A DNA stretch of 31,619 nucleotides from a virus: IMG/VR virus record IMGVR_UViG_3300034062_006018, positions 1 through 31,619 of that record, one strand, 5' to 3'. Made by a program: the position numbers and the translations under genes. The notes under the pieces were generated by a model that was not told the DNA's origin, ran no database searches, and saw only the letters and a program-made list of their open reading frames with translations. Of this stretch, positions 6,378 to 14,585 are shown piece after piece (position 1 is the stretch's first letter; every line of letters starts with the position of its first letter).

Positions 6378-7751
6378 ATGTGGCAGCACCAGCAGGAAGC
6401 GGTCGAATGGGCGAATGGGCGGCTTTGCGTCATTCTGCACATGGGGATGGGGACGGGAAAGTCGCGATGCCTGCTTGAAATCCTGAAGCGGGAGGGGCTG
6501 AAGCGAGTCCTCATTTGCTGCCCCAAGGCGGTAATTCCGGCCTGGAACAAGCAGGCCGGCCTGTGGCTGGACGGCTACAGGGTACTTCTGCTCACGAAGG
6601 GCAACTCGGCTCAAAAGGAACGCGCGCTCGCGTGCGCGTTGGCCGACTCGTCCCCGCTGATCGTGGTCGTGAACTACGAGGCGGCATGGCGGATTCCGCT
6701 GATCGAAAAGACCTCCTGGGACGCTCTTTGCTACGACGAGTGCCACCGACTCAAAGCCCCGAGCGGCACGACGAGCCGATGGGCTGCGAGGATGGGGAAG
6801 AAAAATCCAACTGCGAAGCGCGTCGGCCTGTCTGGCACGCTGCTTGCGCACAGCCCGCTCGACGCTTACGGAGTGTACCGGGCCATCGAATCGCCGGTCT
6901 GCCAGACGTTCGGAACGTCGTACACCACGTTCAAGGCGGCCTACGCGATCACGAATCCGCGAATTCCTGGCATGGTGGTTGGCTACAGAAACACAGAGCA
7001 GTTTGGCACGAAGATTGCAGACACGACATTCCATCGACGATCCGAGGACGTTTTGGATTTGCCGCCGGTCATGCACGACCAAATCGACGTAGAACTGAAT
7101 CCGCAGGAAGCGCGTCTCTACAAAGAGATTGAGCGCGATTTTTGTGCCGTCATGGAGGATGGCGAGGTCACGCCTGCGAACGTGCTCGTTCAGTTAATCC
7201 GCCTGCTCGAAGTCTGCGGCGGCAGCGTCCACAAGGACGGCAACAGGCAGGCGACGAAAATCAGCGACACTCCGAGCAAGGCCGCGGCGCTCCGAGAAAT
7301 TCTCGAGGACTTGCCGCCAAGCGAGCCGGTGGTCGTGTTCTGCAAATACAAGGCAGACCTCGAAGCGATTATGGAGGAGTGCCGCAAACTCGGCCGTGCA
7401 GCCAGCGAGTTGTCGGGCAGCAAGAACGAACTCGAAGACTGGCAGGCCGGCAAAACAACAGTCCTGGCGGCCAACACAGCCAGCGGCGGCATCGGAATAG
7501 ACCTGACGCGGGCCGCGTATTGCGTGTTCTACAGTTGCGGCCACAGCCTGTCGGAGTATTTGCAGGCGATTGCCCGCCTGCATCGCCCTGGTCAGACCAA
7601 GACAACGCACTTTTATTCGCTCGTCGCCACCGTGGACGGCGGGATGACCGTGGATGGGGGCGTCTACAAGGCGCTCTCGGAGAGAAAAGAGGTGATTGAT
7701 GCAATTATCGAACGCTACAGAGCAACACACAGAACTGTCGGCGCTGCTTGA
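6378..7751 (+). CDS. SNF2-like superfamily 2 DNA helicase/translocase
   Basis: 457 residues starting MWQHQQEAVEWA, the Q-motif-like beginning of SNF2 enzymes. Walker A is GMGTGKS (23-29), the DEAD-type box is DECH (120-123), motif III is SGTLL near 150, and motif VI is QAIARLHRPGQTK near 400. It should use ATP to translocate on duplex DNA and may remodel replication forks or host proteins on phage DNA. Phage copies of this compact form sit in replication modules, as here. GGAGGAGCG precedes the ATG and a promoter lies at 6325. The 3' end overlaps the next gene by 53 bases. Confidence 0.92.
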   Translation: MWQHQQEAVEWANGRLCVILHMGMGTGKSRCLLEILKREGLKRVLICCPKAVIPAWNKQAGLWLDGYRVLLLTKGNSAQKERALACALADSSPLIVVVNYEAAWRIPLIEKTSWDALCYDECHRLKAPSGTTSRWAARMGKKNPTAKRVGLSGTLLAHSPLDAYGVYRAIESPVCQTFGTSYTTFKAAYAITNPRIPGMVVGYRNTEQFGTKIADTTFHRRSEDVLDLPPVMHDQIDVELNPQEARLYKEIERDFCAVMEDGEVTPANVLVQLIRLLEVCGGSVHKDGNRQATKISDTPSKAAALREILEDLPPSEPVVVFCKYKADLEAIMEECRKLGRAASELSGSKNELEDWQAGKTTVLAANTASGGIGIDLTRAAYCVFYSCGHSLSEYLQAIARLHRPGQTKTTHFYSLVATVDGGMTVDGGVYKALSERKEVIDAIIERYRATHRTVGAA

Positions 7752-8148
7752 GCGCGTGACGGAATTAGACAAACAGATTGGCACGCTTTCTGCACAAGTC
7801 GAAGAACTGCAGCGACAGCGAGCGCAAATCGAAGGTCTGGCTGTGGAAGAAATGCGATCACAACGGCTCGACGGAGTTCGAGTCGCAGGGAGGAGTTGGC
7901 GGGTCGAGGAAGCCCTTCGCCTGTCAGTGCCGAAGGAACGGCGAGACGCGGTGCTGGAGGCAGCGCGTGCGGCCGGGATCGAGGATGCGATCACGACCGT
8001 GGCAACGCCGACCTTGAAAAGTTGGCTTGTGGAACGGGCGAAAGAGGCCGGAAGGGAAGCCGGCCGGCCCTTCTCCGCAGGGACTCCGTTCGAGGGTCTC
8101 GTCGGTGAGTTCGTGGAGTTGAAGTTGCGGCACCTCACTGTGGGGTGA
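7699..8148 (+). CDS. Coiled-coil protein of the replication block
   Basis: 149 residues from ATG 7699, with AAGAGGTG just upstream; a TTG at 7696 is rejected. Residues about 5-50 form a strong coiled coil (LLERVTELDKQIGTL, VEELQRQRAQIEGL), followed by a strand-like part (RSQRLDGVRVAGRSWRVEE) and a helical C-terminus. The coil-then-strand plan recalls the phage Gp157-like family often found beside recombination genes, but similarity is of layout only. It lies between the helicase and the acidic-tailed protein, suggesting a replication or recombination accessory role. Confidence 0.72.
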   Translation: MQLSNATEQHTELSALLERVTELDKQIGTLSAQVEELQRQRAQIEGLAVEEMRSQRLDGVRVAGRSWRVEEALRLSVPKERRDAVLEAARAAGIEDAITTVATPTLKSWLVERAKEAGREAGRPFSAGTPFEGLVGEFVELKLRHLTVG

Positions 8149-8186
8149 CGCTGGATCGGTGGTTTCTCAAGAAAGAGAGAGAACGA

Positions 8187-8972
8187 ATGGCAACTACTGC
8201 CCTGTCGACGGCCAAGGCCGTTGATTTCCCGGCGCTCGCGCCGAACAGCCGCCAGATGCAGATCATTGCATCGAATCTGGAAGGCGAACAGATGAGCGAG
8301 ACCGATCTCGTTCGCGTCAAGACGCCACTCGGCGGCGCGACGCAGTGGACGATCGACGTCGACGGCAACGTCGAGACGACCGACGAAATCGTCGGCCTGC
8401 TCGTCGGTGTCGGAAAGAAGGGACTCTTGTGGCCGCAAGAAGACCCGTCGGAGTCCAGGCCGGTGATCGTCTCGAACGATCTTCTGGTCGGGCACCGAGT
8501 CTCGGACGACCTCGGCTCGATCGACCCGGCGGTGCTTGAGCGCTACCGGATCGGCGATCGGAAGTACGACTGGGTCGCGCTCGCGAACTCGACTGAGTTC
8601 GGCTACGGCTCGGCTCGGTCTGGCAGCGGAAAGCGGTGCAAGGAGGCCCGCGTTCTGGCGATTCTTCGCCAGGGCGAAACGTGGCCGATCCTCGTGACGG
8701 TCGGCCCAGGCAGCCTGCGGAACATCATTCCGTTCCTCAAGCGCTTGCCATGCTTCCCGCACGAGGCTGTCGTCGGCCTGAAGTTGACGCGTGCGAAGGG
8801 CAAGGGCGGCCAGCCCTACAGCCAGATCGTGCCGCGGCTTGTCGGGCAGATCAGCGAGGAGCAGGGCGAGGTCGCCCGTCGCACCTACGCCGACCCGATT
8901 CGCACCATGTTCACGGCGCCGCCCCTTGGCGGTGCCGGCGGCGTGGAGGTCTCTGGCGACGACGACGAGTAG
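8187..8972 (+). CDS. Acidic-tailed protein, possible ssDNA-binding function
   Basis: 261 residues from ATG 8187, behind a purine-rich AAGAGAGAGAA; GTG 8145 would overlap the previous stop and is less likely. The body is mixed alpha/beta (RVKTPLGGATQWTIDVDGN, DRKYDWVALANSTEFGYGS, WPILVTVGPGSLRNIIPFL) and the end is EVSGDDDE. A short acidic C-terminus is typical of single-strand DNA-binding proteins that recruit partners, and the neighbours are helicases and a primase. I do not recognise the fold, so this role is inference. The gene is followed by a 190-base gap with a terminator. Confidence 0.75.
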   Translation: MATTALSTAKAVDFPALAPNSRQMQIIASNLEGEQMSETDLVRVKTPLGGATQWTIDVDGNVETTDEIVGLLVGVGKKGLLWPQEDPSESRPVIVSNDLLVGHRVSDDLGSIDPAVLERYRIGDRKYDWVALANSTEFGYGSARSGSGKRCKEARVLAILRQGETWPILVTVGPGSLRNIIPFLKRLPCFPHEAVVGLKLTRAKGKGGQPYSQIVPRLVGQISEEQGEVARRTYADPIRTMFTAPPLGGAGGVEVSGDDDE

Positions 8973-9105
8973 TCACAGCGGCTGTGGCGGCGGCCAAACC
9001 GGCGTAACTGCCGGCCGCCAGCCCAGCCGGCGGTGGCTTGGTAACACCGGAAGTCGACGTCTGCACAGCGACAATCTCCGCGCCGAGTGCATCCGTTGGC
9101 GTTTA

Positions 9106-9148
9106 GCCGCTGGAGGGCGACACACCACCGCCCTCCAGCGGCGCTTTT
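9106..9148 (+). terminator. Rho-independent-type hairpin before the prim-pol gene
   Basis: A perfect 13-bp stem, GCCGCTGGAGGGC (9106-9118) with GCCCTCCAGCGGC (9130-9142), has an 11-base loop and is followed by GCTTTTA. The T-run is short (four), so it may be leaky. It ends only 15 bases before the prim-pol ATG, so that gene depends on read-through or the hairpin acts as an attenuator. The rest of the gap 8973-9105 holds other GCCGGC-type palindromes and no gene. Confidence 0.7.
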
Positions 9149-9163
9149 ACGAAGGGATTCGGA

Positions 9164-10840
9164 ATGGAAGACATCTTCAAGGCATCAGCAGATTACGCAT
9201 CCCGCGGGTGGCGGGTAACGCCGATTCATGGGTTGCGAGACAACGATCGGTGCTCGTGCAAAAACCCAGACTGCGGAACACCAGGAAAGCATCCTGTTGT
9301 TTCTGGCTGGCAGAAGTCGGCCACGACCGACGAAGACACGATTGCCGAGTGGTTTGACGGCACGAACTACAACGTCGGCGTCGTGCTCGGCGAGGCGTCT
9401 GGCATTGTCGACATCGAGTGGGACGACGAGGGCGGCAAGGAAACCGCCAAGAGATACGGCCTCACAGACATCGAAACGCCGACATACACCTCGCACCGAA
9501 GCGAGCATCGAATCTTCAAGTTCGATGGCCGACTGCCGGCGCAGGCGGTCATTAAAGTCGGCGGCCTCGAAGTGCGCATCGGCGGCGGCGCCAAGGGGGC
9601 GCAGTCAGTGTTCCCGCCGTCGCTGCACGCCAGCGGCGTGCGGTATCGCTGGAAATACGGCTTCTCTCCAGACGAGGTCGACGTCGCGCCGATTCCGGAC
9701 GCGTTTCTGCAGGCGATCGTCAACGCGGGTTCCGGCGGCGAACTGTCTGTGCCGAAGCGGCCCGCCACGGAGATTCTGCACAAGGGGGCCGGCGAAGGCG
9801 AGCGGCACAGCGAAATGTGCAGGTACATCGCTCGGGCCTGCATTCAGATGCTCGACCCACACGACCCACGAGAGCAGCAAGACACGCTGGCGATGACGCG
9901 GGCGATCAATCAGACCATGTGCCGGCCGCCGCTTGGAGACAAGGAACTGACGTCCATCTGGCAGGGGCAGCTCAAGTGGGCGATCAAAGTTAGGGCTGCC
10001 GGAGAGGGGCCGGCGTTCCTCAAGGAAAAACTGGAGTCGCACCTGTCAGGCGAGGAGGAGCCTGCCGAGGAGTCGGCTGTCGACACGCCGTTTACGCTGA
10101 CCGGTCTCGAATACCGTGACGGCGAGTGGTTTCCGGGTCGGTGGCGGCTGCGGGTCATCCACAACGACCCGGTGATCTACGTCCTGGCGCTGCCAATTCA
10201 CACAAAAGGTGAAGACCGGGTCGTGGACGTCACGATGGACGCCGAGACGTATCGGTCGGCAGCCAAGGTGGCGCATGCTGTGCTGGAGGCCACCCACACG
10301 GTCATTCTGGACGAGGTTCCGGAGACCTGGGCGACCATTTGGTGCGGCAAGGGTGCCAGGAGGGGGCAGCCTGCCATTCGCGGCCTCAAGGCGAAACTCA
10401 TGGACTCGGCCGCCGAGGAGGAGCCGACCGTGGAGGGGCTTCGCTACGCTCGGGTCGCTGGGTGGCTTCTAGACGTCCTTTCAATCACACCGGAGCCTGG
10501 GGCCGAGGAAACCGACGACGGGGTTCCTGACGCCGGCGGGAGGCCGTCCTGGGTGCGTGCCTCCGACGGCGAGTGGGAACTGTGGTTCTCCTGGGGGCGG
10601 GCCTGGGAGGACGTAGACAGGGGCCGCAGGAAGCTTCTGGACGGAGATCAGCAGATGGTCAAGCGGCTGATTCTGGCCGAGACCGGCGAGGTCGAGTTCG
10701 TGGTCGGCCGGCACCGGGGGGACGGCGGCTCGTCGAAACGCTATATCCGCTTTACTGCCAAGCACTTGCGCGCACTGGAGCGAATCGCGACCGGCGAGGC
10801 GGCGAAAAGTCCTAGTTATATAGAGAATTTTGGGACATAG
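9164..10840 (+). CDS. Bifunctional DNA primase/polymerase (prim-pol) protein
   Basis: 558 residues. The N-terminal prim-pol pattern is clear: YASRGWRVTPIHG (11-23), a Cys cluster C30/C32/C37 in CSCKNPDCGTPGKHP, NVGVVLG and then IVDIEWDDEGG near 80-90 holding catalytic acidic residues. Residues about 210-240 (GERHSEMCRYIARA) resemble the helical PriCT region. The second half (about 290-558) is of unknown fold and ends in AEHLRAL-like helices (FTAKHLRALERIATGE). It should prime and perhaps extend phage DNA. There is no SF3/DnaB helicase domain; helicases are encoded separately. GAAGGGA lies before the ATG. Confidence 0.88.
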   Translation: MEDIFKASADYASRGWRVTPIHGLRDNDRCSCKNPDCGTPGKHPVVSGWQKSATTDEDTIAEWFDGTNYNVGVVLGEASGIVDIEWDDEGGKETAKRYGLTDIETPTYTSHRSEHRIFKFDGRLPAQAVIKVGGLEVRIGGGAKGAQSVFPPSLHASGVRYRWKYGFSPDEVDVAPIPDAFLQAIVNAGSGGELSVPKRPATEILHKGAGEGERHSEMCRYIARACIQMLDPHDPREQQDTLAMTRAINQTMCRPPLGDKELTSIWQGQLKWAIKVRAAGEGPAFLKEKLESHLSGEEEPAEESAVDTPFTLTGLEYRDGEWFPGRWRLRVIHNDPVIYVLALPIHTKGEDRVVDVTMDAETYRSAAKVAHAVLEATHTVILDEVPETWATIWCGKGARRGQPAIRGLKAKLMDSAAEEEPTVEGLRYARVAGWLLDVLSITPEPGAEETDDGVPDAGGRPSWVRASDGEWELWFSWGRAWEDVDRGRRKLLDGDQQMVKRLILAETGEVEFVVGRHRGDGGSSKRYIRFTAKHLRALERIATGEAAKSPSYIENFGT

Positions 10841-10960
10841 TGCCCCAAAAAGTCGTGGATTTCTGGAAAAGTGGTACAAACGCACTTAAGTTGAGTCCTG
10901 GCAAGGCTTTGCGTTGTACCAAAGTTTGGTCAACACCTGACACCTTTGTGGGAAAGTGGT
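10829..10960. other. Palindrome-rich gap between primase and helicase (candidate origin or control region)
   Basis: No gene fits in 10841-10960. It holds TTTTGGG/CCCAAAA around the primase stop; TGGTACAAACGCA (10872-10884) facing TGCGTTGTACCA (10910-10921), complementary but for one extra A; and a 13-bp palindrome ACCAAAGTTTGGT (10918-10930). AGTGGTA recurs at about 10870 and 10955. The stretch is visibly richer in A and T than its neighbours. Placement between primase and helicase fits an origin, but an operator or leader RNA would look similar. Confidence 0.45.
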
Positions 10961-12598
10961 ATGAAACAGGTCGCAAGGCTCGTCGGCGGGGCTGGAACCG
11001 GGAAGACCACGGAACTTCTCGGGGTCATGGAGGCCGCCAAGGCTGCGCTCGGCGGCAGCCCGTTCTCCATTGGGTTTGCCAGTTTCACCAGGGCGGCCAG
11101 GGCCGAGGCGGTCTCTCGGGCGAGCGCCGCCTGGGAGGTGCCGCCGGAAGTCCTGTCGAAGGACGGTTGGTTCAAGACCGTCCACGGAACCGCCCACAAG
11201 ATGCTCAAGATCGAGAAGGGGCAGTTGATCGACGACTCGAAGGCCAGCCAGCGGTGGGTGGCAGACGCCCTCCGCGTCGACGTCCGTGTTATCATGGATG
11301 ATGATAGTGGGTACTCTATCTACGCTGGGGATACTGCAGCCGCTGGTGCTCTGAACTGCTGGGAGATCAGCAGGGCGCGAGTCGAGCCGCTCAAAGAGAC
11401 CATCACCAGGATGGCTCGAACTGGGCAGAGTCCTCCGTCGTTCGCCGAGTGCAAGCAGTTCATCACGCGATACGAAGAGGCGAAGCGGCTCGAAGAGCGC
11501 TGTGATTTCTCCGACCTGCTCGCCCGCTACGCCGGAATCAAGTTTGACACCGACGGCTTCTACAGCGTCGATCCGCAGGGTGAACTCCCCCCGAGCGTGA
11601 AGGCGTGGATTTTCGACGAGGCCCAGGACGCCTCGAAGCTCGTCGACCTCGTGTGCAAGCGGCTGGCCGGCGGGCCGAATGTCGTGTGGGTCTATCTGGC
11701 CGGCGACCCTTTCCAGAGCATCTTTGGCTTCGGCGGCTCCGACTCGACGCATTTTATGGGATGGGCAGCCGACAAAGAGCGCGTCATGAAAAAGTCGTGG
11801 CGGTGCCCGAAGCCAGTGCTCGAACTCGGGGAACGGTGCCTGCGAAAGATGCGGCTCGGTTACTGGGACAGAGGGATTGCACCTGCAGATCACGACGGCG
11901 AAATACGCCACGACTCTGGCCCGACTTCAGTAGTCCCAAAACTCGACCCAACGCAGCCGACGCTCATCATTGCCCGCTGCAACTACACGCTCGACGACTG
12001 GTCGGACGTCATGAAGAAGCGAGGAGTCCCGTTTGCGAAACTCAAGGCCAAAGACGACACGGCGGTTCTGCGAGGAACAAGGGCGCTCTGGGACTTGGAG
12101 CACGGCACGGCAGTAAACGGCGAGGACTACGCCTGCGCCGTCGCCGAGATTCCAACGAGAGGCGCCGGCGGCCCACTCATGATGCGCGGTGCGAAAACGG
12201 CGTGGACGAAAGACGCCATGATCGAGCGCTGGGACAGGGTGTTTCCGAACCAGATCGAGGCCACCGGAATGACGCCGTATCTGGTGGAACGGATAAAAGA
12301 CGGAACATGGGCAGAGTTGATAACTGGCGGAGATCGCTGGAGGGCCGCAGCGCTCAAGTGGGGTGCCGAGTTGGCTACCCGGCCACAGATCAGAATTGGC
12401 ACGATTCATGCAGCGAAGGGCATGGAGGCCGACACCGTTTGCCTTGCAACCACCACGAGCCGCCGAGTTCACGAGGGTCAGGTGCTCGACCCGGCGCAGC
12501 ACGACGAGGAGCGGCGCGTCGAGTACGTCGGAGTGACGCGGGCGCGGAAGAAGCTGATTCTGTGTTCGGAGCCGGCTGATTACAGGATGATGATATGA
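10961..12598 (+). CDS. UvrD/PcrA-like superfamily 1 helicase
   Basis: 545 residues from ATG 10961; a TTG at 10946 is also open. Motif I is GGAGTGKTT (9-17), motif Ia-like FTRAARAEA follows, motif II is DEAQD near 214, motif III is GDPFQSIFGFGG, and the C-terminal RecA domain carries IGTIHAAKGMEADTV (motif V) and EYVGVTRARKKL (motif VI). It should unwind DNA 3' to 5' using ATP in replication or recombination. It is shorter than cellular UvrD (about 720), lacking much of the accessory domains. The upstream ribosome site is weak. Its stop overlaps the next start (ATGA). Confidence 0.92.
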   Translation: MKQVARLVGGAGTGKTTELLGVMEAAKAALGGSPFSIGFASFTRAARAEAVSRASAAWEVPPEVLSKDGWFKTVHGTAHKMLKIEKGQLIDDSKASQRWVADALRVDVRVIMDDDSGYSIYAGDTAAAGALNCWEISRARVEPLKETITRMARTGQSPPSFAECKQFITRYEEAKRLEERCDFSDLLARYAGIKFDTDGFYSVDPQGELPPSVKAWIFDEAQDASKLVDLVCKRLAGGPNVVWVYLAGDPFQSIFGFGGSDSTHFMGWAADKERVMKKSWRCPKPVLELGERCLRKMRLGYWDRGIAPADHDGEIRHDSGPTSVVPKLDPTQPTLIIARCNYTLDDWSDVMKKRGVPFAKLKAKDDTAVLRGTRALWDLEHGTAVNGEDYACAVAEIPTRGAGGPLMMRGAKTAWTKDAMIERWDRVFPNQIEATGMTPYLVERIKDGTWAELITGGDRWRAAALKWGAELATRPQIRIGTIHAAKGMEADTVCLATTTSRRVHEGQVLDPAQHDEERRVEYVGVTRARKKLILCSEPADYRMMI

Positions 12599-13065
12599 CG
12601 GCTGCCCTTCTGTTCGACATCTCGCCAGAGGAGCCGGAGCGCAAAAAAACGCGCCCTGCGCGTAAAAAGTCGCCAGAGCCGGCAAAGCAACATGAGCCGG
12701 AGTTCAGACCAGACCTGGACGCCGGTTTCTACGAAATTATGGGTCAGGTACACGGTTTGCATGAGTGTGCAGACGAGCGATGCAAATCGCGAAATTTCGA
12801 CATCATCGACGAGTGGCGCGGAGAATGGCGAATCGAGTGCATGGTCTGCGGAACAGGACAGCGAGTTCCAGTCGTGCCTGGAATTCTCAAGGAGGAGGAC
12901 GAGTTTCGCTTTCGCGACGGAATCTTCGCCGGCCTTTCAATCGACGAGGCGTCTCGCCAGGAGAACGGCCCGGAATACATCGCATGGGCTGCCGAATCCC
13001 ACAAACGCAAAGCCGTGAAAGAAGCGTGCGCTTCTTGGCTTGACTCTAAACGCAAACACTCATAG
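12595..13065 (+). CDS. Zinc-finger protein with ExoX-C-like domain
   Basis: 156 residues, coupled to the helicase by ATGA. The N-terminus (about 8-40) is basic and disordered. A Cys/His set follows (LHECADERC near 55-63 and CMVCGTG near 83-89), probably a metal site. The C-terminal part, EFRFRDGIFAGLSIDEAS, then PEYIAWAAES and KEACASWL, fits the small domain found at the end of exonuclease X-like proteins (and DUF3820-type phage proteins). No nuclease DEDD motifs are present, so it is probably a DNA-binding adaptor. A promoter for the next genes lies within its last codons. Confidence 0.7.
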   Translation: MTAALLFDISPEEPERKKTRPARKKSPEPAKQHEPEFRPDLDAGFYEIMGQVHGLHECADERCKSRNFDIIDEWRGEWRIECMVCGTGQRVPVVPGILKEEDEFRFRDGIFAGLSIDEASRQENGPEYIAWAAESHKRKAVKEACASWLDSKRKHS

Positions 13066-13068
13066 GCT
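13040..13068 (+). promoter_or_regulatory. Sigma-70-like promoter ahead of the csrA gene cluster
   Basis: TTGACT (13040-13045), 17-base spacer, TAGGCT (13063-13068). The start would fall about ten bases before ATG 13085, which has no Shine-Dalgarno. TAGGCT is part of a motif, AGGCTAC then ACAAT 15 bases on, also found at 16649 and 28373. Confidence 0.45.
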
Positions 13069-13084
13069 ACTCGGCACCACAATC

Positions 13085-13240
13085 ATGCCACTCAAGAAAA
13101 CCGGCGGAAAGAAAAACGTCTCGTCGAACATCAAGACACTCATGAAAGACGGCTACAAGCACAAGCAGGCCGTCGCTATCGCTCTGGACATCGCCAAGAA
13201 AGGAAGCAGGGATGCTGGTCGTAACAAGAAAAGTCGGTGA
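13085..13240 (+). CDS. Small basic phage protein (51 aa)
   Basis: Starts MPLKKTGGKKNVSSNIKTLM and continues KDGYKHKQAVAIALDIAKKG. This short Lys-rich pattern with NIKxLM and KQAVAIAL is a type I often see in phage genomes, annotated as hypothetical. It may bind nucleic acid through its charge, but that is inference. It has no ribosome site; a promoter at 13040 would give a very short leader. Its 3' end overlaps the csrA start by 29 bases. Confidence 0.75.
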   Translation: MPLKKTGGKKNVSSNIKTLMKDGYKHKQAVAIALDIAKKGSRDAGRNKKSR

Positions 13241-13385
13241 GAAGGTCGTTCTCCCGGACGCACAGATCGAGATCACTGTCTCGGCCGTCATGAAGAATGG
13301 GAGGGTTCGCCTCGGCATCAAAGCCCCGTCGACCGTGAGGGTATTCCGCGAGGAGTTGCTCACCGAGAAGGCGGCCAAGAAATGA
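13212..13385 (+). CDS. csrA: CsrA-family RNA-binding translational regulator
   Basis: 57 residues, beginning MLVVTRKVGEKVVL and containing RVRLGIKAPSTVRVFREEL, the diagnostic CsrA/RsmA pattern. CsrA dimers bind GGA in mRNA leaders and alter translation and decay. The RNA-contact arginines are kept: R6, and R46, which aligns with R44 of E. coli CsrA. Differences are V4 for the usual Leu, PD for GD at 15-16, and one extra residue in each of two loops. The C-terminus is short and basic (TEKAAKK). GGAAG lies upstream. It sits in a phage operon, so it probably acts on host or phage mRNAs. Confidence 0.93.
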   Translation: MLVVTRKVGEKVVLPDAQIEITVSAVMKNGRVRLGIKAPSTVRVFREELLTEKAAKK

Positions 13386-13477
13386 CCCACGACATTGCCA
13401 ACGGAGGGGCGATCCTGGCGCTGGCCGGCCTCGTGATTTACCTATCCATGTGGCCGTACATGACGGGTGACGAATGA
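13382..13477 (+). CDS. 31-aa membrane microprotein
   Basis: Starts in an ATGA overlap with the csrA stop (ATG 13382) and ends in an ATGA overlap with the methyltransferase start (13474). The peptide begins MTHDIANGGAILAL and has one hydrophobic helix at about 9-24 (GAILALAGLVIYLSMW), then a short polar tail. Two flanking 4-base overlaps make chance unlikely and suggest coupled translation. Function unknown; size and topology resemble phage membrane toxins, lysis or signalling peptides, without specific evidence. Confidence 0.65.
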   Translation: MTHDIANGGAILALAGLVIYLSMWPYMTGDE

Positions 13478-14337
13478 ACAGACACGTTCTCATCGGCGAT
13501 GCCTACGAAATCATGTCGGAAATGGCCCCGCAGTCAGTCGACTGCATCGTGACGTCGCCGCCGTACTACGGACTTCGGACGTACCTGCCGGAAGACCACC
13601 ACGACGCCGGCATGGAAATTGGCAGAGAGCCGACCGTCGACGACTACGTCCTTCGGCTGGCCCGAACCCTCGGGGTCGCCTGCAAGAGGGTGCTCCGCGA
13701 CTCCGGAACTCTATGGCTCAACATCGGTGACGTTATGGAGAGCGGATCGCTGGCGATGATTCCGTGGAAGATCGCCGAACGCATGAAGTCGCATGGGTGG
13801 TGTCTGCGGTCGGCCGCCCCGTGGATCAAGCGCTCTCCGATGCCGGAATCGGCCAGAAACAGGCCGTCAAACGGCCTGGAGTACGTCTTCATGTTCACGA
13901 AAGTTGCGTCTGGCTACTACTACGACATCGACGCGGTTCGCAAGCCGGTGGCGGCGACGACGCTGGCTCGCGACAAATACACGAGGATCACGGCCGGCAA
14001 AGACGGCCCATACGCCGTTCGGCACGACCATGAGACGCCGAGCAATCCGAAGGGGCGCAACCGCCGCAACACCGACTGGTGGGTCGAAACAGTCGACGAC
14101 GAGATCGTCGGATACGACTGCTCTGCGAAAGCGTTTCGCGGTCAGCACTTCGCGGTCATGCCGTCTGGGCTGATAGAGCCGTGTATTCTGGCCGGCTGCC
14201 CGGCCGGCGGCGTCGTGCTCGATCCCTTCTGCGGCTCCGGCACCGTGCTTGCGGTGGCAGAAAAACTCGGCCGCACCGCGATTGGGATCGACATCAACGA
14301 GCAGTTCGTCGGCCTCGCCCAGGAGCGCGTCGCGTGA
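13474..14337 (+). CDS. DNA methyltransferase, N4-cytosine/N6-adenine type (beta class)
   Basis: 287 residues. The catalytic motif TSPPY (27-31) comes before the SAM-binding motif DPFCGSGT (about 249-256), the order of beta-class amino-methyltransferases (Pfam N6_N4_Mtase). SPPY is commonest in N4-cytosine enzymes but does not settle the base. A middle region (about 90-230) would hold target recognition. No restriction gene adjoins it, so it is a solitary methylase, probably protecting phage DNA from host enzymes. It is coupled to the microprotein upstream (ATGA) and to the next gene (GTGA). Confidence 0.93.
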   Translation: MNRHVLIGDAYEIMSEMAPQSVDCIVTSPPYYGLRTYLPEDHHDAGMEIGREPTVDDYVLRLARTLGVACKRVLRDSGTLWLNIGDVMESGSLAMIPWKIAERMKSHGWCLRSAAPWIKRSPMPESARNRPSNGLEYVFMFTKVASGYYYDIDAVRKPVAATTLARDKYTRITAGKDGPYAVRHDHETPSNPKGRNRRNTDWWVETVDDEIVGYDCSAKAFRGQHFAVMPSGLIEPCILAGCPAGGVVLDPFCGSGTVLAVAEKLGRTAIGIDINEQFVGLAQERVA

Positions 14338-14585
14338 CCGACCTCCCCCGCAAACTCCGCGACAGCAAAACGCAGTGCAGGGCTGTGGACAGGTCGCTGC
14401 TTCTAGAAGAGGCGGCTCGAGAAATAGAAAGGATCGAACTGGAAAATGTCGAACTTCGGCTTGCCCTCGAAGCAATATCCGGCGCGTCGATGGAGTTGGC
14501 GAGCGCTGCCAGGATCAAGCACGTTACGCAAATGGTGGACAACATCAAGCAGATGGCTGCCCATTTTGAACGGATTCGCAAATGA
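14334..14585 (+). CDS. Small helical hypothetical protein (83 aa)
   Basis: GTG 14334 overlaps the methyltransferase stop (GTGA). The protein has a basic start (TDLPRKLRDSKTQCR) then a continuous amphipathic helix or coiled coil (about 22-50, LLEEAAREIERIELENVELR) and a Met-rich end. No domain recognised. The strict overlaps at both ends support coding. Possible dimeric accessory factor; role unknown. Confidence 0.65.
   Translation: MTDLPRKLRDSKTQCRAVDRSLLLEEAAREIERIELENVELRLALEAISGASMELASAARIKHVTQMVDNIKQMAAHFERIRK

Noticed and set aside
7194-8762. Long minus-strand ORF (522 codons)
   Set aside because: It is antisense to the helicase, coiled-coil and acidic-tailed genes, is Arg/Ala-rich and has no domain; typical of GC-rich antisense frames.
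10886-11911. Minus-strand ORF (341 codons) opposite the UvrD-like helicase
   Set aside because: Antisense shadow of a clearly coding helicase with all motifs on plus.
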